Below are positions 9,246 through 17,167 of a DNA stretch of 64,000 bases, one piece after another (within the stretch, counting starts at the first letter, position 1; every line of letters starts with the position of its first letter). Below the pieces are notes generated by a model. The model was not told the DNA's origin. It saw nothing but the letters and a program-made list of their open reading frames with translations, and ran no database searches. The position numbers were made by a program, and so were the translations under genes. This stretch comes from Chryseobacterium scophthalmum (GTDB lineage: Bacteria; Bacteroidota; Bacteroidia; Flavobacteriales; Weeksellaceae): the NCBI RefSeq assembly GCF_900143185.1, contig NZ_FSRQ01000001.1, positions 186,001 to 250,000 of the forward strand. The letters are read 5' to 3'.

Positions 9246-10274
9246 TTATTGAGGAGTAATTTCGTACTGTAGCGTAGTAGAATACTCAGTAGGCTTAGCG
9301 TTAATTAATTGCTCATCTTGTGGCAATGTAAAATATTTGATGTCGTAATTGTAGATTGTAGTTTGAGATACATTTCCTTTGGCAAGAGTCTGGCTTGCTG
9401 TACTTAATGTGATCGGAAAAACAGTTTGATTACTCTGACCTAAAGGTTGCAAACTAAGATGTATTGTACCCACAGGAATAGAATAATTACCAATATTGGA
9501 TAACAAATGACTTTGTAGTGATCGCACTTTTATCTGAAAGTTGGTATTTGTGCTGATTTGCAAACCACTAGGATAAACAACACTGGTTCCGTTGTTGTAA
9601 TCCTGCATGCTATTAAATTCAAGCAAACCGTTTGCAGCATTCATGTTTACTTTTAAAGACATTTCCTGCGTTACAGGTGGCGTTCCCGTCAAATTAGCAA
9701 TATGAAATTCAAAAGTATGGCTTATTTTTCCAATCACATTGTTGTATTGATCGTAAGCTGTAAATTCTACGGGAGCTGCAAACCTTGTCCATGCCGGATA
9801 AGTTCCCAAATACGCGCCTCCCATGATGGTAATTCCGTATTTAAGCTGAAGATTATAATAGCCGTTTGGCGTTGCGGGCATATTGTACATTGGCGCATTT
9901 GATTGTGGAACCAAAAAAACTTCTGCATTTTCTTGTAAAAATACATTATGTGGAACTCCGATTTGCGCAAGTGATGGAGTAGGATTAGGATAAGCTTGCC
10001 CTGTTGAAGAAATAGGTTGAAAGGATATCTTATTTCCAGGGATAGTATATTGTCCGTCTGTAGAAGTGATTACTTGCTTAAGTTTTGCAGAAAGTTTCCA
10101 ATAAGGCATGTTTAAATTACCATTGGCTGCAAATGTTACGGTATATGCATCAGGATTATTATTTCCATTATAAGAATTTACCTGCATGTAGCTGTTTGTC
10201 CATGAAGTAAATGAAACCTGTGCATTAACTATCATGGATATTGTGATGAATAGAGCGACTAATACCTTACTCAT
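9246..10274 (-). CDS. Secreted two-domain pilin-like or tip adhesin-like protein
   Basis: The 342-residue product has a signal peptide (ending IVNAQ) and is otherwise Ser/Thr/Asn-rich beta protein. Its end, PTEYSTTLQYEI, matches the end of the upstream 173-residue pilin-like protein, PTLYTTKLIYTI, so the C-terminal half is probably a pilin domain and the N-terminal half an extra domain. That layout is the one expected for a tip adhesin. Its start overlaps the stop of the chaperone gene by 8 bases (ATGAGTAA), implying translational coupling. I do not recognise a named family. Confidence 0.6.
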   Translation of the reverse strand: MSKVLVALFITISMIVNAQVSFTSWTNSYMQVNSYNGNNNPDAYTVTFAANGNLNMPYWKLSAKLKQVITSTDGQYTIPGNKISFQPISSTGQAYPNPTPSLAQIGVPHNVFLQENAEVFLVPQSNAPMYNMPATPNGYYNLQLKYGITIMGGAYLGTYPAWTRFAAPVEFTAYDQYNNVIGKISHTFEFHIANLTGTPPVTQEMSLKVNMNAANGLLEFNSMQDYNNGTSVVYPSGLQISTNTNFQIKVRSLQSHLLSNIGNYSIPVGTIHLSLQPLGQSNQTVFPITLSTASQTLAKGNVSQTTIYNYDIKYFTLPQDEQLINAKPTEYSTTLQYEITPQ

Positions 10275-11058
10275 AATTAAAATTTAGTTCTCCCATTTCT
10301 AATGTCTCGTTATCTCCATAGTCAATCATAACCGACACGTTATATGAGCCCTTGTCTTTTAAATCCTCTACAGGAATGCTTATTTTTCTAATGTTTCTGG
10401 GTAACGTATAAAAAACAATAGGGTCTATCGTAATTTTTTTACCAGTACTGGTATTAATGATATCTGTGATGATTTTTCCATCTGTCCAAATATCTGATTG
10501 ATTTTCAAAGGTGATATTCAACAGTTTTTTTGAACTGTCAAATTTCAAATCTTTAATTTCAATCTTTCTTTTTACAACTTCTGGTGTTCTATGGAATATT
10601 TTAATTCCGGAACGAATACTTACTTTAATTTTTGCTCCTTTTTTGTCTACATCATCTACAGGATTCATTTGGCTAACAAATAATACAGCAGTATGCGCAG
10701 AAAGTTTATCCTGATTTACTGTAGGTGAAGTAAGGGTTACTTCCAGTTCTTTTCTTTCTCCGGGAGCCAGGCTGAAGTAATTATCGTTTTTTTTGATATT
10801 GATCCAGCTTGCACAAGAGTTTTTCAATGTACCGGCTGCATACATATTATTTTCACCTTTTTCATCATAATCCCAATCTCCCAAACTTACTGCAAGGTCT
10901 AATGTATTTTCTGCACTCACATTAGTAACCGTTATTTTTTGCGTGCTACTAGATCCTGCTGCAGACTCAAAATATACTCTCGGTGGAGAAACCGAAATAC
11001 CTGTCTGTGCACTGATTTGTATGATCAGAAAGACGAAAAATAAAGTGATTTTGTTCAT
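10267..11058 (-). CDS. Periplasmic PapD-like pilus assembly chaperone
   Basis: The 263-residue protein has a signal peptide (ending QISAQ) followed by an N-terminal domain of the PapD type: GISVSPPRVYFES, then the strand KITVTNVS, and SLAPGERKELEVTL, the conserved turn and G-strand region. The size and two-domain arrangement fit periplasmic fimbrial chaperones (about 230-250 residues). Such chaperones hold pilin subunits by donor-strand complementation and deliver them to an usher. The position between the pilin-like and tip-like genes supports this role. Sequence identity to characterised chaperones is probably low; related MSP-domain proteins of unknown role are the alternative. Confidence 0.7.
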   Translation of the reverse strand: MNKITLFFVFLIIQISAQTGISVSPPRVYFESAAGSSSTQKITVTNVSAENTLDLAVSLGDWDYDEKGENNMYAAGTLKNSCASWINIKKNDNYFSLAPGERKELEVTLTSPTVNQDKLSAHTAVLFVSQMNPVDDVDKKGAKIKVSIRSGIKIFHRTPEVVKRKIEIKDLKFDSSKKLLNITFENQSDIWTDGKIITDIINTSTGKKITIDPIVFYTLPRNIRKISIPVEDLKDKGSYNVSVMIDYGDNETLEMGELNFNYE

Positions 11059-11082
11059 GATGGTGTTTTAAATTACATGAAA

Positions 11083-11107
11083 AGTGTCACAAATAAATTG
11101 TGACACT
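11083..11107 (-). promoter_or_regulatory. Intercistronic hairpin between pilin-like and chaperone genes
   Basis: AGTGTCACAA (11083-11092) pairs perfectly with TTGTGACACT (11098-11107). It lies 24 bases after the pilin-like stop and about 25 bases before the chaperone start, with only a weak U-tail (TTTCATG). It is more likely a stabilising or attenuating element than a full terminator. Confidence 0.55.
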
Positions 11108-11131
11108 ATAATATGCTATAGTTATAGTTTG

Positions 11132-11653
11132 TTATTTACTAACAATCGTATAAATTAATTTTGTTGTATAAAGAGTAGGATCTTGATTTGCAATATAATT
11201 GTTAATGTAAGTATTTTGTCCAGCTCCTCTATATTCAATGCTAATCTTTTTGTTAGCTCCACCAGTCGTAGAAGTTACCAAAGTGCTTTCGGTTCCAGCT
11301 AACGCCACGTTTTGAGAGTATTGAGCTCCATTAACAGCATCTGAACCAGCTGTAGCTGTTAATCTAATAGTATTTGCTTGGATGCTTTTTCCTCCATTCT
11401 GCATTGCAGCGTTTTCACTTTTTACTTTTACTTCAAAACCTCCTGTACTGTAGATGTTTAAGTGATCTGCATTTGGTGATGATACACCATTTGCATAGTC
11501 ATCTGTTGTTTTGTACTCTAAGTTTACTTCTTCTTGAGATTTGTTTACTACTAGCGTTTGAATTGGTTTTAATTTCACGTTTAATGTTACGTTTTGAGCG
11601 CTAGCTGTTGCGAAAGCAAATAATCCTGCTGCCGCCAATAAAAATTGTTTCAT
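11132..11653 (-). CDS. Major pilin-like subunit
   Basis: The 173-residue product begins with a signal peptide (MKQFLLAAAGLFAFATASAQ). The mature part is small, Thr/Asn/Ala-rich and strongly beta, as expected for an Ig-like fimbrial subunit, and it ends in an alternating hydrophobic strand (TTKLIYTIVSK) that resembles the last strand of fimbrial proteins. It contains no cysteines. It is the first gene of the operon, has its own promoter (11706-11741) and is separated from the chaperone gene by a hairpin, the arrangement used to make the major subunit in excess. The role is inferred from form and neighbours; no named pilin family is recognised. Confidence 0.6.
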   Translation of the reverse strand: MKQFLLAAAGLFAFATASAQNVTLNVKLKPIQTLVVNKSQEEVNLEYKTTDDYANGVSSPNADHLNIYSTGGFEVKVKSENAAMQNGGKSIQANTIRLTATAGSDAVNGAQYSQNVALAGTESTLVTSTTGGANKKISIEYRGAGQNTYINNYIANQDPTLYTTKLIYTIVSK

Positions 11654-11705
11654 ATTATCAATCAGTTTTAATTTTAGATAAGTTATTATCTATTCTTTTC
11701 GGGTG

Positions 11706-11741
11706 CAAAGATATAGCGCATTTAGAGATTGGGATTTGCAA
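11706..11741 (-). promoter_or_regulatory. Bacteroidetes-type promoter of the pilin-like operon
   Basis: On the minus strand TTG (11741-11739) precedes TATCTTTG (11713-11706). The start-to-start distance is 28 bases, slightly long. The -7 box is a perfect TAnnTTTG and lies about 50 bases before the ATG at 11653. Confidence 0.6.
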
Positions 11742-11887
11742 AAACATGCTTATTTTTTGCAAATTTTTACACAGATGACTAAGATTGCAAGATAATCTGC
11801 AATAAAAAGCATTTTTAATGAGAATATTCAATTCAAATAACTGTTTAAATAGCTTTAGAAAGGGATTTTTACAAATTTTGCTTAGGA

Positions 11888-11940
11888 AAAAAAAATAAGG
11901 TAACTGGGTTCATTGATTTTATTCAATAAATCCAGTTACC
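11888..11940 (-). terminator. Strong orphan minus-strand terminator
   Basis: GGTAACTGG (11899-11907) pairs with CCAGTTACC (11932-11940), with an inner ATTGA/TCAAT stem, and the minus-strand transcript then runs into a U-rich stretch (TTATTTTTTTTTT). It lies about 300 bases beyond the AraC gene's own terminator, so it may end a short unannotated RNA. Confidence 0.6.
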
Positions 11941-12140
11941 ATTGAAAACTGATGATGAAAAGTTTATTAATATGATGAATGTATTGGTTGAAAAGAATAG
12001 ATTATAATACTAATAAAAACTTTGTGATTTGGTGTTCTTTCTTATTTTCTGATATAGATAATTTTTTATTGTCTTTAATTATTACTGCAAATCTAGTCAG
12101 TATATATACGTAATGCAATTTACTGTGGGTTTGATTTAAT

Positions 12141-12175
12141 AATTTTTACGTAAAAATTTATAAATTATTACGTAA
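12141..12175. promoter_or_regulatory. Two TTACGTAA palindromes 22 bp apart
   Basis: An 18-bp perfect palindrome (AATTTTTAC and its mirror, 12141-12158) and a second TTACGTAA (12168-12175) have centres 22 bp apart, two helical turns. A third ACGT core is at 12108-12111. They may be operator sites between the AraC gene and the pilin-like operon. The rest of 11742-12237 shows nothing else I can support. Confidence 0.4.
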
Positions 12176-12237
12176 AAATAAATTGTAAATATTTGATTTT
12201 AATGTTTTTATATTTTTATTATTAAGAATTGTACATA

Positions 12238-12265
12238 AATAAAAAATGCTCTATAAAATAGAGCA
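12238..12265 (-). terminator. Terminator of the AraC-family gene
   Basis: TGCTCTA and TAGAGCA (12247-12265) form a hairpin followed on the minus strand by TTTTTTATTT. It starts 44 bases after the stop codon at 12309. Confidence 0.75.
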
Positions 12266-12308
12266 AATATGAAGTGTAAAAATAAATTTATTGGAAATTA
12301 CAGGTGTT

Positions 12309-13154
12309 TTAGCCAATCATTTCTCTCATATCAGATGGTTTTTTTCCGCTGTGTTTTTTCACGAAATTAGTAAAGTTGCCTTCATCTTTAAATCCTAAAT
12401 CAAATGCAATTTCTGATAATGTCTTAGTTGAGAATTTAATTGCTTTCTCACATTCGAATCTTACTTTTTCTATAATCATTTGCTTGGCAGATTTGCCATA
12501 AACAAATTCAGTCATATCGGTTAACTTCCGGCTGGAGACTCTTAATTCGTCTGCGTAGTGAGAAACTTTTTTTTCAATCTTATAATCTCTCTGAAGAATT
12601 ACAGTAAAACGGTTGACTAAGCTTACAGATTCTAAATGTTCTTTGGGATCATTTTTATGATCAATATGCAAATGAGCATCAAGAATTAAACTTTCTATGG
12701 CGTTATGTGCTGCAGAAAAATAGATGTTTTTTTCATCAATGGCAGAAAATCTTTTAAGCCTTTCTATTAATATGATTTTGTTGTAATCATTATTACCAAA
12801 ATACGGAGCTACAAAAATGTGAGATTTACTGTTGAAAAAAATACTTGAATTGAGATATATACTGTCTTTTGATGTTTTGTCGAAAAATTCTTTAGTGAAA
12901 ACAATCGCATAAATTTCTTTACCCAATGCATTGCCAAATTCTACTTTCTTTTGTGGCCCAATAAAAACAGAATTTCCACCGGGGATATGATAAGGCTTAT
13001 GCTCAACAGTAATATTGAGATCTTCGGCAACCAAATAGATCGCAAAATATTCTAGTGTATTAAATTTTCTTGAGAAATTATTGCGTTCTATTATGTCAGA
13101 AACGAGAGTAATGCTGAAGCCGTTTTCTTTTAATTCATCGGATACTTGATGCAT
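12309..13154 (-). CDS. AraC-family transcriptional regulator
   Basis: The C-terminal hundred residues hold the two helix-turn-helix units of AraC/XylS proteins: VSHYADELRVSSRKLTDM, and SEIAFDLGFKDEGNFTNFVK with the conserved GF-x-x-x-x-F pattern. The N-terminal part is a cupin-like sensor domain (YHIPGGNSVFIGP). I place the start at the ATG at 13154 (281 residues), because the longer frame would begin with a TTG at 13193 that lies inside a perfect -7 box (TATTTTTG, 13198-13191). The gene is upstream of the pilin-like operon in the same orientation and may regulate it; this is inference from position. The ligand is unknown. Confidence 0.88.
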   Translation of the reverse strand: MHQVSDELKENGFSITLVSDIIERNNFSRKFNTLEYFAIYLVAEDLNITVEHKPYHIPGGNSVFIGPQKKVEFGNALGKEIYAIVFTKEFFDKTSKDSIYLNSSIFFNSKSHIFVAPYFGNNDYNKIILIERLKRFSAIDEKNIYFSAAHNAIESLILDAHLHIDHKNDPKEHLESVSLVNRFTVILQRDYKIEKKVSHYADELRVSSRKLTDMTEFVYGKSAKQMIIEKVRFECEKAIKFSTKTLSEIAFDLGFKDEGNFTNFVKKHSGKKPSDMREMIG

Positions 13155-13604
13155 TGTTGAAGTTTGTGTTTTAAAAATGGTTATATTCTTCAAAAATAGG
13201 CATTAATTGGCGATAATTGTTACTTTATTTTGATATTTTGTTGTAATTTTTCAAGAAATATCAAAAACAAGTTTGATTATGTCATTTTAGTTTTGTCGAA
13301 AACTTGATTTATCTAAATTTAATCATACATACAACTATTTTGAATCCATTAATTTCTTTGTTTGTTCTCGTCTTTTTTGTTAAAAATCTGATGTAATTAA
13401 GGGTGAAATGATGAAGAATTAGAAAATAAGAATAGTGAGATGATAGATTTTTTAGTTAAAATTGATTTTTCAGCTGAAATACTATCTTAAACCGTAGAAT
13501 GAGCTATTAAATTCATAATCAATGTATTTTTAAAATATCCTCTTATATTTTTAGCGTTTTGATATTTTATTTTAGATTCTATATATCAAAAAATGCCTCT
13601 ACAA

Positions 13605-13636
13605 TTAGGCTGGAATGGTCTTAAACCATATATTTG
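13605..13636 (+). promoter_or_regulatory. Promoter of the Hc1-like gene
   Basis: TATATTTG (13629-13636) is a perfect -7 box, with TTA exactly 24 bases upstream in place of TTG. It is 20 bases before the start codon. The preceding 13155-13604 stretch is AT-rich and otherwise empty. Confidence 0.6.
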
Positions 13637-13656
13637 CACCCTAAATTTTTATAGAC

Positions 13657-13833
13657 ATGAAAGAACTTATCGAAAAAATCAACGCAGAATTTGAAGCGTT
13701 CACAACTGAAGCTAACCAACAAGTTGAAAAAGGAAACAAAGCAGCTGGAACTAGAGCTCGTAAATCAGCTCTTGAACTAAGCAAATTGTTCAAAGACTTC
13801 AGAAAAGTTTCTGTTGAAGAATCAAAAAAATAA
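13657..13833 (+). CDS. Histone H1-like (Hc1-type) DNA-binding protein, 58 aa
   Basis: The short frame codes MKELIEKINAEFEAF and continues with a Lys/Arg/Ala-rich segment (KGNKAAGTRARKSALELSK) and FKDFRKVSVEESKK. Small proteins of exactly this kind in flavobacteria are annotated as histone H1-like and resemble chlamydial Hc1 at the N-terminus; they probably bind DNA in the nucleoid. The codons are the preferred ones of a highly expressed gene, in contrast to the AT-drift of the surrounding sequence. The gene has its own promoter and a strong terminator and stands alone. The family call rests on recognised sequence character. Confidence 0.85.
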   Translation: MKELIEKINAEFEAFTTEANQQVEKGNKAAGTRARKSALELSKLFKDFRKVSVEESKK

Positions 13834-13838
13834 AAAAT

Positions 13839-13868
13839 AAGCCGGCTGATTCAGTCGGCTTATTTTTT
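13839..13868 (+). terminator. Terminator of the Hc1-like gene
   Basis: AAGCCGGCTGA pairs with TCAGTCGGCTT over ten base pairs (one G-U) and is followed by ATTTTTTT. It lies 6 bases after the stop codon and may also serve the convergent AraC gene. Confidence 0.9.
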
Positions 13869-13878
13869 TAGGTTAAAA

Positions 13879-14685
13879 TTATATATTCTTACTTACTTTT
13901 GGCTTCGTATTCATTATCGCCTGATAAGATGATGTAAATGCTGAAAGACTTTTGTACCCCACTTTATAAGCAACCTCGCTTAATGTAAACTGATTGGAGT
14001 TAATCAATTCTATACTTTTCAAAATTTTAATCAATTGTGCATATTTCTTTATACTTATTCCAGTTTCCTGTTTGAAAATACGCTGAAGACTTCTTACAGA
14101 AAGATTTGCGGTTTCTGCTAATTCTTCAATACTGTAATCATTTTTGAAATTTAAATTAATAAATTGGCAGACTTCAAGCAATCTCAAATCCGAAGGTAAT
14201 GGAATTTGTAACGCCGTATTTTCTTTGCAAAAATTGGGAAGGCTAATCAATAATGCATTCATAAAAGCTTCCTGTTCATGGTTTTCAGCTATTTCTTTAT
14301 TCCATTTTTTAGCATAAAAAATCATTTCTTTTAAAATCGGAGGTGCAGGAAAAACATGTGTTGTTTTATAAAATTGGTGTTCCGGGATATTTTTAAATAA
14401 ACTTACCATCAATTTTACAGTTTCTGCTTCAGAAGTTATTTTATGTTTTTGCAATGACGGAATCCAGATGACATGATTTTGCGGAACAAGATAAACTTTA
14501 TTGTCAATGTGAAAATATTGGTAACCTTCTTTCACAAAAGTAAGTTGTGCTCGCTGATGAAGATGCTCGTCATCGTCATGTTGCCAATTTTCTTCGTACC
14601 AAATGTAAGCTTCATTCTCAATAGAATCATCCAGAAATCCGTTTTCATTTTCAATGAGACTACATTTTGACTTGGCGTTTTGCAT
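13879..14685 (-). CDS. AraC-family transcriptional regulator with cupin sensor
   Basis: Residues 1 to about 110 form an AraC-type cupin domain (HLHQRAQLTFVKEGYQYFHI, VWIPSLQKHKI). Residues of about 185-265 contain both helix-turn-helix units (IEELAETANLSVRSLQRIFK and LSEVAYKVGYKSLSAFTSSY), the latter with the family's GY-x-x-x-x-F pattern. The length of 268 is normal. It is divergently transcribed, 63 bp apart, from the exported flavodoxin-RidA fusion gene, the classic layout of a regulator and its target. I infer that it controls that gene. The inducer is unknown. Confidence 0.9.
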   Translation of the reverse strand: MQNAKSKCSLIENENGFLDDSIENEAYIWYEENWQHDDDEHLHQRAQLTFVKEGYQYFHIDNKVYLVPQNHVIWIPSLQKHKITSEAETVKLMVSLFKNIPEHQFYKTTHVFPAPPILKEMIFYAKKWNKEIAENHEQEAFMNALLISLPNFCKENTALQIPLPSDLRLLEVCQFINLNFKNDYSIEELAETANLSVRSLQRIFKQETGISIKKYAQLIKILKSIELINSNQFTLSEVAYKVGYKSLSAFTSSYQAIMNTKPKVSKNI

Positions 14686-14692
14686 AAAATTT

Positions 14693-14728
14693 TTGGCAAA
14701 ATTAATAAAAATGACAGCACTAAATTTG
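14693..14728 (+). promoter_or_regulatory. Promoter of the flavodoxin-RidA fusion gene
   Basis: TTG at 14693-14695 and a perfect TAAATTTG at 14721-14728 lie in the divergent region, 20 bases before the ATG at 14749. The 28-base start-to-start distance is longer than the usual 24. Confidence 0.55.
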
Positions 14729-14748
14729 CATTATCATAAATAATTTAC

Positions 14749-15891
14749 ATGAAAACACTCAATAGATTTTTAGCAGTTTTTATTTTAACAATAATTTCAA
14801 ATGCAATGATGGCTCAAAATAACAAAGCAAAAGTATTAGTACTGATTCATTCTGACAATGGCGGAACTTACGAATTGGCAAAGCAAATCTCTAAAGGAAT
14901 TGAAGCTAATGGAAATGTTCAAAGTATTATTAAACAGGTAAAATCATCCAATCATACAAGTTTAAAAGATATTCCGGTGGCTTCTGTGGAAGAATTATCT
15001 TCATACGATGGAATTGCTTTTGGTTCACCCGTTTATTTTGGAAATATCAGTACAGGAATGAGTGAATTTCTTTCTAAAACAGTGAATTTGTGGACCAATC
15101 ACGCATTGGAAGGAATGCCTGCAACCGTTTTTATGTCGGCTGGAAGCGGAGCGGGAAATGAATTGGCAGTTCAGGCCTTTTGGAACAGTCTTTCCGTTCA
15201 CGGGATGGTTTTAGTCTCAAACGGAATTCGTGGGGCTGAAAAAATAGATAAAAATATTCCGCAGGGAAATACGGTTTTGGGGGTAACAAGTCTTGCTTCT
15301 ATTAAAAATGTAGAGAGACCAAGCTCTGGTGAAAAGGAGATCGCTTTTGAACAAGGGAAAAACTTTGCAAAAGTTGTATTTGCTTTGAAAGGAACTTTTA
15401 ACAAAAATTCTGAAATTAAAATTTCACAAAACAAAAGCATTGAAAAAGTTTTGGCTGAGAAAAACATCGTTCTTCCTAATGTTCCGAAACCTGCCGGAAA
15501 TTATCAGCCTTTCGTAAGATCTGGAAATCTGATTTTCATCAATCAGGTTGCTCTGAAAGACGGAAAAATTTTATATCCCGGAAAATTGGGTGTTTCTATA
15601 GATGAGAATCAGGTAAAAGAAGCGACTAAACAGACGATGCTGAATGTTTTAGCAGTTTTAAAAGATGCAGTGAACGGAGATTTAGACAAGGTGAAAAAAG
15701 TGGTGCAACTTACCGGAATTTTCAATACGAAAGATAATTATACAAAGCACGCTGATTTGATGAATGTTGCTTCAGATCTTGCGGTAGAAGTTTTTGGTGA
15801 TAAAGGAAAACACGCAAGAGCTACATTTGGTGCTTCTTCTGTTCCAGTAAATTCTTCTGTAGAAATTCAGGCGATTTTTGAAGTAGATTAG
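14749..15891 (+). CDS. Exported flavodoxin/WrbA-like domain fused to a RidA-like domain
   Basis: The 380-residue protein starts with a signal peptide (residues 1-22, ending NAMMAQ). Residues 28 to about 210 are a flavodoxin-fold domain of the WrbA/NAD(P)H:quinone oxidoreductase type, with SDNGGTYELAK as the phosphate loop, FGSPVYFGN and AGSGAGNE. Residues of about 235-380 are a RidA/YjgF domain with Arg357 in HARATFG and Glu372 in VEIQAI at the positions of the substrate-binding residues. RidA proteins hydrolyse reactive enamines and imines in the cytoplasm, so an exported fusion to a flavoprotein is odd. A divergent AraC regulator is adjacent. The joint reaction is unknown. Confidence 0.85.
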   Translation: MKTLNRFLAVFILTIISNAMMAQNNKAKVLVLIHSDNGGTYELAKQISKGIEANGNVQSIIKQVKSSNHTSLKDIPVASVEELSSYDGIAFGSPVYFGNISTGMSEFLSKTVNLWTNHALEGMPATVFMSAGSGAGNELAVQAFWNSLSVHGMVLVSNGIRGAEKIDKNIPQGNTVLGVTSLASIKNVERPSSGEKEIAFEQGKNFAKVVFALKGTFNKNSEIKISQNKSIEKVLAEKNIVLPNVPKPAGNYQPFVRSGNLIFINQVALKDGKILYPGKLGVSIDENQVKEATKQTMLNVLAVLKDAVNGDLDKVKKVVQLTGIFNTKDNYTKHADLMNVASDLAVEVFGDKGKHARATFGASSVPVNSSVEIQAIFEVD

Positions 15892-15953
15892 TTTTAAAAT
15901 ATCGTTAAAGAAATTTAAATAATCACAAATAATATTAAATATATCAAACCTTA

Positions 15954-15985
15954 TTGAAATGTATTCTCATTTGAATATATATTTG
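15954..15985 (+). promoter_or_regulatory. Consensus flavobacterial promoter of the 16016 gene
   Basis: TTG (15954-15956) and TATATTTG (15978-15985) have the ideal 24-base start-to-start distance. The predicted start, near 15990, falls inside the inverted repeat at 15985-16010. Confidence 0.7.
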
Positions 15986-16010
15986 TTCCGCTAATAAACC
16001 ATAGCGGAAC
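15985..16010 (+). promoter_or_regulatory. GTTCCGCT inverted repeat over the predicted transcription start
   Basis: GTTCCGCT (15985-15992) and AGCGGAAC (16003-16010) are perfect mirrors, followed by TTTTT and directly by the ATG at 16016. It can be read as a terminator for the upstream gene, an operator across the start site, or a leader hairpin touching the start codon. Confidence 0.55.
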
Positions 16011-16015
16011 TTTTT

Positions 16016-17161
16016 ATGAAACATATTTCCTTTTTATTTGTTTTATTATCGGCATTTTTCTCGGCACAAAAATTACAGGTTGTAGATGCTGAAAACGGAA
16101 AACCTATTGCTAACGCCAGAATTATTTTATCAAACCAATTGCTCTATACTAATGAAGATGGTTTTGCGCCTGTAGATGAGAATTCTAAAGACTTTGAAGT
16201 TTCTGCGTCGGGCTTTAAGAAAGAAAATTTTAAAAACTTCAGCTCTGTCATTAAACTTGAACCTGTTTTTAAAAATATTGAAGAAGTGAAAATTATTAAT
16301 GTAGATATCAAGAAGATTATTGAAGATTTGCATAAGAATTATAATAAACGATATTTTGACAAGCCATCACTCTATGATATTACTTTTAAATCTAAAGGTT
16401 TTAATAATGATAGCCTGTTTTTTATGGTAATTGCAGAAGCTAAATTGTGGACTAAAAGCAATTCTTACAATTTTAGAGATGGATTTAAGAAGAATTATGA
16501 CGAAATATTACAGATACAGCTCAATAATGTAAAGTATAAAAAAAATAGTTCGAAAGGTGTTTTTAATGTGAAAACAAATGAGTTTGAACACGCAAGTATG
16601 GGTGATTATTTTTTTAGTTTTGAAATATATCGATTGTTAGCCAATATGAATAGTAAGAATTCAAAAATAACCGGTCGACTAATTTCAGAAGATAATGACA
16701 CCCAGGTTATTTATGTAAAAGTACAATCTGAAAGAGGAATAGATGTATCGGGTGAAATTACTTATAATAAAATAGATAAAGTAATAACGTTATATGATTT
16801 AAATTATCAGCAGGAAAATTTCCCTGTTTATAAAAGAACAAATAAAGACGGAGTAGAATTTGATTATCAGCTTGGAAATGCAAGGGTGATTTTTGATTTT
16901 TATAAAAAGAACGGAAGCTACATCCCTCCTTCTAAAAAAATTACCGGCGAAAAATTCTTTGTAAGCTATGATGGTAAAAAAGATGAGAGAAGCTTTACTA
17001 CAGAAATAGTCTACAATACTTTTACAAGATCTGATAAAAAGGGATTAGACACAAAAGTAGATTTCAATAAAAGTATCTGGGAAAATGTTCCGGTGAAAGA
17101 AGATAAAGAAGCGACTATTTTACTTTCAAAAGAAGAACAAGAATTTATCAATCAGAAATAA
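16016..17161 (+). CDS. Secreted protein with carboxypeptidase-regulatory-like domain
   Basis: A signal peptide (MKHISFLFVLLSAFFSAQ) precedes a short CarboxypepD_reg-like beta domain at about residues 19-90 (VVDAENGKPIANARIILSN, then TNEDG). The remaining 290 residues are a beta-rich region of unknown function. Proteins of this plan are common in Bacteroidetes, act at the outer membrane or surface, and often neighbour GLPGLI proteins, as here: the GLPGLI gene starts 6 bases after this stop. The two are almost certainly cotranscribed. The start codon directly follows a hairpin with a U-tract. No enzymatic motif is visible and no specific function can be given. Confidence 0.75.
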   Translation: MKHISFLFVLLSAFFSAQKLQVVDAENGKPIANARIILSNQLLYTNEDGFAPVDENSKDFEVSASGFKKENFKNFSSVIKLEPVFKNIEEVKIINVDIKKIIEDLHKNYNKRYFDKPSLYDITFKSKGFNNDSLFFMVIAEAKLWTKSNSYNFRDGFKKNYDEILQIQLNNVKYKKNSSKGVFNVKTNEFEHASMGDYFFSFEIYRLLANMNSKNSKITGRLISEDNDTQVIYVKVQSERGIDVSGEITYNKIDKVITLYDLNYQQENFPVYKRTNKDGVEFDYQLGNARVIFDFYKKNGSYIPPSKKITGEKFFVSYDGKKDERSFTTEIVYNTFTRSDKKGLDTKVDFNKSIWENVPVKEDKEATILLSKEEQEFINQK

Positions 17162-17167
17162 TTTACC

